Assembly: GCA_020437045.1 (NCBI GenBank)
Contig: JAGQWV010000203.1
Location: forward strand, 1-6,731
DNA length: 6,731 nucleotides
From: Saprospiraceae bacterium
Lineage (GTDB): Bacteria > Bacteroidota > Bacteroidia > Chitinophagales > Saprospiraceae
Reading direction: 5' to 3'
Positions 1 to 5,900 of this stretch are shown in pieces. The notes beneath the pieces are model-generated. The model was not told the origin of the DNA, did not search any database, and saw only the letters and a program-made list of their open reading frames with translations. The position numbers and the translations under genes are program-made. Position 1 is the stretch's first letter. The number at the start of each line of letters is the position of its first letter.

Positions 1-37
1 TCCATGGTGAGTGAAGGTCAATTGGTCAATGTATAAT

Positions 38-66
38 CAAAGTTAGGAAAAACTTCTTAACCTAAA
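38..66 (-). promoter_or_regulatory. Candidate Bacteroidota-type promoter reading out of the window
   Basis: The minus strand carries TAACTTTG (38-45), a full match to the Bacteroidota -7 consensus TAnnTTTG. A TTTA (63-66), close to the -33 TTTG element, lies 17 bases upstream. An ATG at 3-5 follows at a distance that would give a short leader. It sits just past the end of the frame-shifted small ORF and would serve a gene beyond position 1. The motif is short, so chance is a real possibility. Confidence 0.3.
42..61. other. Short inverted repeat (GTTAGGAA / TTCTTAAC)
   Basis: Eight-base arms surround an AAAC loop. On the plus strand all eight positions pair if one G-T pair is allowed; on the minus strand one position mismatches. 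It overlaps the candidate -7 element. No run of T follows on either strand, so a classic rho-independent terminator is not supported; it could be a weak 3' hairpin for the tRNA-like/small ORF transcript or an operator-like site. Confidence 0.3.
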
Positions 67-95
67 GCCAGAATAGTTCTACTACGAGAATACGT

Positions 96-253
96 TCATA
101 TCCTTTCTCTTAGCATTTTTATTTCGCTTTCGATTCTTTCTTATCCATTTCTGTAAGAACAACCATACCTTCTGATGTCTTCTTTTTGCCTGATGCTAAC
201 TGTGCTTCCAGACGTTTCAATGAGGATATTTGTCTTGTTTGCTTACTATTCAT
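96..253 (-). pseudogene. Reconstructed frame-shifted extent of the small helical ORF
   Basis: This is the two-frame reading of the ORF starting at 253: the first frame to about 139, then the -1 frame from 140 to the TGA at 96-98. The join lies in the A-rich stretch GATAAGAAAGAA. The rescued tail (ERIESEIKMLRERI) has clear heptad-like hydrophobic spacing, unlike the SKAK tail of the uninterrupted frame. It could be a true pseudogene, a sequencing or assembly error in an A run, or less likely a programmed frameshift; the site does not match the classical A-AAA-AAG slippery heptamer. Confidence 0.45.
119..253 (-). CDS. Small basic helical protein, probably frameshifted (44 residues as it stands)
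   Basis: The ORF starts at the ATG at 253, after an A-rich leader, 45 bases behind the CCA end of the tRNA-like sequence. The first part (MNSKQTRQISSLKRLEAQL, then a GKKK linker) is basic and helix-forming, followed by VVLTEMD. In the current frame it ends KKESKAK-stop. In the -1 frame the same DNA continues ERIESEIKMLRERI and stops at 96. The repeating I/L spacing of that tail fits an amphipathic helix matching the first half, so the unbroken protein would be about 52 residues. Losing one A from an AAA codon just after the Asp codon would explain the present sequence. It vaguely resembles small uncharacterised Bacteroidota proteins, but I cannot name a family, and no function is assigned. 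Confidence 0.5.
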   Translation of the reverse strand: MNSKQTRQISSLKRLEAQLASGKKKTSEGMVVLTEMDKKESKAK

Positions 254-298
254 TTTTTTATAATTTAGAAGTTAAACTTTGAAGAGATGTCTAGAAGA

Positions 299-393
299 TG
301 GCGGTAGACAGAGGACTCGAACCCCATCCAGATTTGCTCCGAAACCTAGTTTTCAAAACTAGTCCCCACTCCCATGCAGCTGCTTTATCTACC
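299..393 (-). tRNA. Divergent tRNA-Ser(UGA)-like gene with encoded CCA
   Basis: On the minus strand 387-393 (GGTAGAT) pairs fully with 303-309 (GTCTACC), followed by discriminator G (302) and an encoded CCA (299-301). The anticodon stem is perfect (CTAGT with ACTAG, 346-350 and 358-362) around a normal seven-base loop TTTGAAA, giving anticodon UGA (353-355) for the serine codon UCA. The long variable arm (327-343) has a six-pair stem, including two G-U pairs, with loop GCAAA. The T loop TTCGAGT is canonical, and the T stem has four pairs and one T-T mismatch. The odd part is the D region: 24 bases (363-386) lie between acceptor and anticodon stems, position 8 is A rather than U, and no normal D stem forms. 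Without the CCA it is 92 bases, within the serine range. It is more intact than its neighbour eight bases away, but the D arm makes normal function doubtful. Confidence 0.7.
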
Positions 394-401
394 ATTGTAT
401 G

Positions 402-486
402 CGGAGAGCTACGTACTCAAAATGTATTCAGTTCGACTGAACGACAAGTTTAGCAGCCGTCCTTATCCCATACAGGATAACTCTCC
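402..486 (-). tRNA. Degenerate tRNA-Ser(GCU)-like sequence
   Basis: On the minus strand a seven-pair acceptor stem forms between 480-486 (GGAGAGT) and 403-409 (GCTCTCC), with discriminator G at 402. A long class II variable arm (427-441, TTCAGT paired with ACTGAA) marks serine-type tRNA. The anticodon loop contains CTGCTAA with GCT at 453-455, as in serine tRNAs reading AGC/AGU. Several parts are abnormal. The anticodon stem pairs only as GACGG with TTGTC around a nine-base loop. The D arm is TATCC paired with GGATA around a short loop. The T loop is TTTGAGT, with T in place of the nearly invariant C56, and the T stem has an A-C mismatch. The bases after the discriminator are CAT, so CCA is not encoded. 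It is either a decaying tRNA gene or a specialised non-canonical one. Confidence 0.6.
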
Positions 487-498
487 ATAGTTCAAATT

Positions 499-678
499 CT
501 AATCCATAACAAAAGTCACCTCTGAATCATCCGATTGAACCGCTAGAGAGACTTTCTCAGTTCTATCATCATGATTATTTAAACTTGACCATCTGGGACA
601 TGGAACAAAATTACTAACACAGCTGCAAAGTGAACTTGCGAAGCATATCATTATCAAGGACTTAATTGAATTTTTCAT
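499..678 (-). CDS. Small putative lipoprotein (59 residues)
   Basis: A complete short ORF starting at the ATG at 678 and ending in TAG. The protein has Lys at 3 and 6, a hydrophobic stretch (SLIMICFASSL, residues 7-17) and the sequence L-C-S-C with Cys20 as a plausible lipidation cysteine. The remaining 39 residues are polar and acidic, with a CPRW motif at 27-30 and two Asp-rich spots (HDDR and SDDSE). The start lies 49 bases after the end of the PorP/SprF-like gene, so it may be the last protein gene of that operon. The leader before the ATG is A-rich (AAAAAAGAA), common in Bacteroidota, and has no clear Shine-Dalgarno site. The stop is 12 bases before the first tRNA-like sequence. I recognise no family. 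The charge pattern and lipobox favour a real gene, but at this size chance is possible. Confidence 0.6.
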   Translation of the reverse strand: MKNSIKSLIMICFASSLCSCVSNFVPCPRWSSLNNHDDRTEKVSLAVQSDDSEVTFVMD

Positions 679-727
679 TTCTTTTTTACTACCAATGTTG
701 ATTTTATAGAAAGGTAACCCTCTTTTT

Positions 728-1684
728 CTAGCGATATAGGGACATATCGAAAATATAGCCCAGATTTAGTTGTAACCCAAGAGGTTCATCTTTTACTTCT
801 TCTCCTAAGGATAACAAGCCTGTCATTCCAAACTTCAATTGTCCATCACCTAAAAACCGATTATTAAGTAATGTCTCAAATCTAAATCCAAAGATATTCG
901 CGGAATCAAATATTAAACCGGTAGTTAAATCATTTTTGAAATGATAATCAACACCCACCAGGGTATTAATTAATTGATTATCAACAGAATAAATAAACCA
1001 GGCATAGGGTTCAACAAGATCACCTGAAGTAATTCGAATTTTTGAACCAATCAGTCCATAACCATGAAGAGAACGTGAATAGCTTAGTTCCGAACTAAAC
1101 ACGTTAATTTCTCGGCCAATCAGTCCATTATTTAGACTGCCCGCAAAATAGACCTCACTTTTATGGGTATTGTCCACCTTGATTTGCGGATTACTAGAGA
1201 AGTAGAAACCAAAATTCAAGGAAGGTGACAGTGATCTATTAGACTCAAAATCAGCCAATTCACTTGGATCAATCGCAATGGCTTTATTTGAGTTAAAATT
1301 TAGTTGCCCAATGGAAAATCCCAAACCAATTGAGAGCAATGATGGTCGATCTCGATTCAATCTGATCTTATAGGCATAGGTACCACCAACCTCATTGTTG
1401 GAAAGCAAGCCCAATTTATCATTTAATAATTGAATACCAAGGGACATATTACTATAGATAAAAGGATACTGAAGACTTATCGACGATGTACTAGGTCCTT
1501 CATCGAATCCAAACCACTGCTTGTGATAAAAAGCATCAACCTCAAGAAAATCGGTCGTAGCAGACATACCAGGGTTCCACCTAAATGCTTGATTTCGGAG
1601 CAGCGATGCAAAGGGAAGTTGCTGGGCAGTCATTCTTCCTATCTGGCATGTCAGGAATATGATAATAATGTACCTAATTTTCAT
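728..1684 (-). CDS. PorP/SprF-family type IX secretion outer-membrane protein
   Basis: A 318-residue protein with an N-terminal signal peptide (about residues 1-21, hydrophobic IIIIFLTC core, cleavage probably after MTAQ). The mature part has the PorP/SprF pattern: an early NPGMSA element near residue 37, HKQWFGFDEGPSTSSISL around 54-71 followed by YPF, then alternating beta-strand sequence rich in Gly, Asn and aromatic residues, ending in an aromatic-containing strand (LGYIFDMSLYR) typical of outer-membrane barrels. Family members help type B T9SS substrates reach or stay on the cell surface; SprF serves the adhesin SprB in Flavobacterium. The ATG lies two bases after the TAG of the type B cargo gene (TAGAGATG), so translation is probably coupled and the two proteins are a likely substrate/partner pair. 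Length is normal for the family. I give no symbol because many paralogues exist per genome. Confidence 0.93.
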   Translation of the reverse strand: MKIRYIIIIFLTCQIGRMTAQQLPFASLLRNQAFRWNPGMSATTDFLEVDAFYHKQWFGFDEGPSTSSISLQYPFIYSNMSLGIQLLNDKLGLLSNNEVGGTYAYKIRLNRDRPSLLSIGLGFSIGQLNFNSNKAIAIDPSELADFESNRSLSPSLNFGFYFSSNPQIKVDNTHKSEVYFAGSLNNGLIGREINVFSSELSYSRSLHGYGLIGSKIRITSGDLVEPYAWFIYSVDNQLINTLVGVDYHFKNDLTTGLIFDSANIFGFRFETLLNNRFLGDGQLKFGMTGLLSLGEEVKDEPLGLQLNLGYIFDMSLYR

Positions 1685-1686
1685 CT

Positions 1687-2901
1687 CTATCGTATTAAGG
1701 TTATAGATGACTTAATCATTTCATCACCTAGTTGAAGTACATAGTAGTAAACGCCATCTGGTAGTTGGTTAGAATTTTGATCCAGGCCAGTCCAGTCCTC
1801 TTGGTAATTGGTGTTTTGATAGACGACATTTCCCCACCGATTGAAAATAGATAGGCTTGCGGATCTATTATTCAATCCAAAAATCAAACTGTCATTTCTA
1901 CCGTCTCCGTTTGGAGTCAAAAAATTTACTCCTATGATTCCTTCCATCTCTACATGGTAGGATGTATCAACGGTACAACCCATATCATCCGTCACAGTAA
2001 CGAAATAGGTGCCAGTTTCGAGATTTTCTAAGAACTCCGTAGTCGCTCCATCATCCCAGTTGATTATATAAGGTGGCAGACCACCAATAATGTGAAGTTG
2101 GATACTACCATTTTGGTTCCTATTTACATCCATAATAGATGCTGAGACGACAATAGGTTCAGGACCCTGAATAACCAAAGTTGTGTCAATACGATTTCCT
2201 GCCACATCTTCTATTGTTAATGAATAAATCCCAGCAGATAGATCATTGCGGACAAGTGATGTGCTTCCATCAGACCATTTGAAATCCAATGGGTTGATAC
2301 CTCCCTTCACCTCAACCACCACACTTCCGTCAGAACCTCCAAAACAAACTGGTCCTTGTGTCTCTATAGAGTTGACTATAAGCAATGAACTTTGATTAGA
2401 TTCAATACTTATGGTCCCATTCTCCCTATTGAATCCTACTGGAATAAACCTATCATCTGCAACTATTATTTCCGTAGGAATATGAGAGAATTCTACGATA
2501 GTACTACTCGCTTGACCGTCCTCAACTAAAAAGCATATTGAGAATAAAATGGTGTCTTGAGTTGTTACCACAAAAGGATCAAAAGATTTCGCGAACGTTA
2601 AGGTACCTTCTTCAATCAGACTTGTACCAAAATCAGATGAATTTAAATCGTATCCTTCCAAATATCCTTCGGTAGAGGAAAATCTTAAAATATTAGGATC
2701 CCATATGAGGGAAAAAGAAATTTGCTGAATACGCTCACTATTCCTTAATCCAAAACCCAAACATACCTCATCACCAACCGCAACAGTATCGCTTGTTAGA
2801 TAGATAGTGGGTATTGACGTGACTTGACACCTCCCATTATTAAATGAGAATAAATAAAAAGTAAATGCCAAAACAAGTATAATAATATTCTTACTAAACA
2901 T
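1687..2901 (-). CDS. Secreted cohesin-like and SprB-repeat protein with a type B T9SS sorting domain
   Basis: This 404-residue protein begins with a hydrophobic signal peptide (about residues 1-25, cleavage likely near NNGRC-Q). Residues 30-166 resemble a cohesin domain: a valine/glycine-rich start, the segment ISFSLIWDPNILRF typical of the fold, and a hydrophobic strand near FSICFLVEDG. Two SprB-type repeats follow (173-247 and 249-317), each with the hallmark L-x-x-G-x-Y-x-(V/L)-T-(V/I)-x-D-x-x-G. Residues 319-404 form the gliding-motility-associated, type B sorting domain, with FLTPNGDGRND, IFNRWGNVVYQ and PDGVYYYVL. Type B cargo is known to be exported by the T9SS with help from a PorP/SprF-type partner, and such a gene starts two bases after this stop. 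A GGA at 2907-2909, about six bases before the ATG at 2901, can act as the ribosome binding site, and the gap to the upstream gene is 11 bases, so the genes are probably co-transcribed. Confidence 0.93.
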   Translation of the reverse strand: MFSKNIIILVLAFTFYLFSFNNGRCQVTSIPTIYLTSDTVAVGDEVCLGFGLRNSERIQQISFSLIWDPNILRFSSTEGYLEGYDLNSSDFGTSLIEEGTLTFAKSFDPFVVTTQDTILFSICFLVEDGQASSTIVEFSHIPTEIIVADDRFIPVGFNRENGTISIESNQSSLLIVNSIETQGPVCFGGSDGSVVVEVKGGINPLDFKWSDGSTSLVRNDLSAGIYSLTIEDVAGNRIDTTLVIQGPEPIVVSASIMDVNRNQNGSIQLHIIGGLPPYIINWDDGATTEFLENLETGTYFVTVTDDMGCTVDTSYHVEMEGIIGVNFLTPNGDGRNDSLIFGLNNRSASLSIFNRWGNVVYQNTNYQEDWTGLDQNSNQLPDGVYYYVLQLGDEMIKSSITLIR

Positions 2902-2912
2902 TATATTCCATT

Positions 2913-5900
2913 TTATCTCAAAAATATGAATGAATTAGTGTACACAGCTTCGCTGGATGAGAGATGATAATAATACAATCCCTCACCCCTCAATTCATGA
3001 CTTTGTAGTTTCAAAATATTTTTGCCCTTATGTAATGAAATCTGCTTGTCAATCAGACATTGACCAATTGGATCAAAAACTTGAAACCTTACAAAATCAT
3101 TATTGTTGATTTCCACTAGAAGGCTAGCTTCAGATGTAAAAGGATTCGGCCAAAGAGGTCTTACCTTGAATGCTGACTCTTTGGTCACAGGTTGAATCTC
3201 GATCTGAAATTTTTCTTCAATCTCATTCACTGCAATATTATCAATGATGGTCGACCGAAGGAATATATCTGGATTCATAATGTGGTCTGAAGTAAACTTC
3301 AAATCAAACAAGATCTCACCCTTATCTAGATGCAGATTTTTACCATCTTCATCAGCCCAAATAAATAACAATTGACCATTTTTAACCATTTTCTGGCCGA
3401 TATTGTCTGTGGTTAAATAGTCCATGTAATTGCTTCTTATATCTATCACCTCAATTGGATTCTGGACATCTAAACCAAATTGCACCCCGTTAAAATTGAA
3501 ATTGTCGGTGGCTATGATTCTTAGGTTGTAGGAACCGGATCCAAGATCCAATAAGTCATATTTAATTTTCACTACATCTTCAATGTTTCTGGAATTCTTC
3601 TGACCGTATACTGCTGAACCATCAACATCTCCGATTTTGAATCCAACAAAATCTGCAGTAGTTATTGAACTCTTTAATTCATTATATGTACGATTATCGG
3701 GCCATGGTTGAGAACTGGGTTCCTGATCATTCGAAAATTTAAAATCCGATGCAACAAATAACCAGGGTGAATCATATTCTGAAAAACGATCGATATCAAA
3801 GAGAATTAACCGCTGTATTTCAGATTCATCTGCAACAGTTATTTTATTATCATCTAGATCCCGGACCACGTTGGCTGCGAGCACTTGATAGGGATTTGTC
3901 AGTCCCTCTCTTTGTCTTGATCGATTATATCTCTTTACTTTGGCAAGATCTAACACATTAATTCCATCTCGGAAGGATCCCATCTTTTTCGGCGTAAGCG
4001 TGATATTAGTACCAGATGGTATTTCTTTCAAACTATAGGTACCCTCATTATCTGTCAGCATGTCACCAGAAAGATCACCTGATAGATCAATTAGCACTTC
4101 ACGCATTGGCTTTCCATGTTCAACATAAACCTTACCCGAAATGCTCAATTTTGACTCAACACAAATCTCACCGGCAATCTCAATCATTCTAAACTGAGAT
4201 GATGAGGTATTATCAAATGCTCTAGAATCTGTCGGCTGCACTAATCCTTTGGTTCCAGTTTGACCAACAATGAGGATGGGAATTTCAAAAAGTACACTTT
4301 CATCAACAAGGTTCATTGGATTCGTCTCAGACCAAACAAAATCTACAGAATTGTCTGAATAATAAATGATATCTGACGTAGTTACACCTAATGAGGTATT
4401 GAGATTCCTAAATGGACCATTCAGAATCATAAGAACATCATCTTCTTCTGATCCAACAGTAAATGACAAGCCGGTTATCGATCTAAAACCCGCTACTCTG
4501 ACGGGCACGAAAATCGTATCCCCCGTCACTCCACAAAAATCATCGATCTTTATTATTACCTCTTTCAGATTTGGAACAGCTTCAGATCGCTTGCAGATTT
4601 GCACACTATCACAATTATTGTAAACAGTAAGACAAATATCTCCCTCCATTCTAACCACTACAGGATCAGATAATTCCGAAGTAGATCCATCGGGAAAATT
4701 CCATAGGAACCTTGTACCGTTCTCTGATAGATTGATCAGCCTCGCTAAAGTATCATTGATTAGCTCTATTCTGAAATCAGCGATTGGTTTGATACACTCG
4801 GTACAGGAAGCAAATACAACATCATCCAAAGAAATTGATCCGCCATTAAAAGGTATGGGTGTGTAAAACCTGATTCCACCCAGAGCTCCCGGATATGGAA
4901 AAGCACCTTCCAGTTTATTGTCAATAATGATCTGAAAACTGTCCTTATCAAGATCAAACTCCAGAATCACATCATGAGGTGATACTCCTCCTTTATCCAC
5001 CAAACCTTTCAGATTGCTGACGACCTGACCATTTGCATTCAATAATTTAGCAGGATATTCTTTAGGTCCAAAGGCTATACGATAACCAATATTGCTACTA
5101 TCCCCTTCTTCATTTTGAATTGCGATTCTACCATCGAAGGGTACAAATGAACCCATCCCATCACCCATGAATTCAGTAATCAGTGTGAAACCTATTCGAT
5201 AGATTCCCTGCTGTTGGTTACCCAATTTTAAGGTAAAGTCGGAAGCCTCCACCTCATTTCCATTTCCATGTATGTAAGGTGTATCAGGCCAGGAATTTAC
5301 AAAATGACTGCCGATATATCCATCTAATGTATCAAGTCCAACCGGTGGATAAGTTGACCACCATTGTGGCAAAATCTCAGAAATCAAATCACCTTTAGTT
5401 CCATTGTTAAAATCATAGCTTTTGTAAGTCGAAAAATCATCTTGATACAGAACAGTCATCTTATCGCAATAAGGTTTGTACGAATCTCCCTCCTCCCCGC
5501 ATGCTTTGAGACAAATGTCATCCACTTTCACTTCTTTGTTATCTCTAGTCAATTGTGTGTCAAACCAGATCGTGTCCAGACCATCCAGCCCAGTGGATGC
5601 CAACTCATACACAAATGAATTGTTGATCAATACAGTTACATCTTTTGTATTTCTATCTAACACTACTTCTACCAAAAACCAGGTGTCTATGGGATAGTCC
5701 ACTTCCATAAAGCCGGTATCCAGATTTACTTCTGACTTCCCATTTTCTGTCCTGAAATTAATGAACACTGCATCTGATCCCTTATCCAATAGTTGACTTT
5801 GCAAACCACTTTCTGATGGAATACTCACCCGATAACATACAGATATCATTGTATTTCCACTTTGTTCCTCAAAACCATATTTCGCACTACAATCAATTCC

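Noticed and set aside
1..95. Another tRNA-like sequence at the left edge
   Set aside because: The hairpin at 42-61 looks like an anticodon arm at first, but no acceptor stem or T loop could be found around it.
449..457. Reading the second tRNA-like anticodon as CUA (amber suppressor)
   Set aside because: That register would put G instead of the invariant U at position 33 and needs a C-C mismatch in the stem. The conserved CTGCTAA context points to GCU serine ancestry.
522..577. Possible third tRNA-like sequence within the lipoprotein region
   Set aside because: A short GAATCAT/ATGATT pairing exists, but the T-arm-like stretch does not pair, the span is too short, and the stretch is explained by the 59-residue ORF.
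707..730. Inverted repeat TAGAAA/TTTCTA at the end of the PorP/SprF-like gene as a terminator
   Set aside because: The stem is only six A/T-rich pairs around a 12-base loop, with no T run after it on the minus strand.
1430..5697. Plus-strand and alternative-frame ORFs of 60-101 codons inside the three large genes
   Set aside because: They lie wholly or largely opposite strongly supported minus-strand genes and show no signal peptide, domain or sensible composition.
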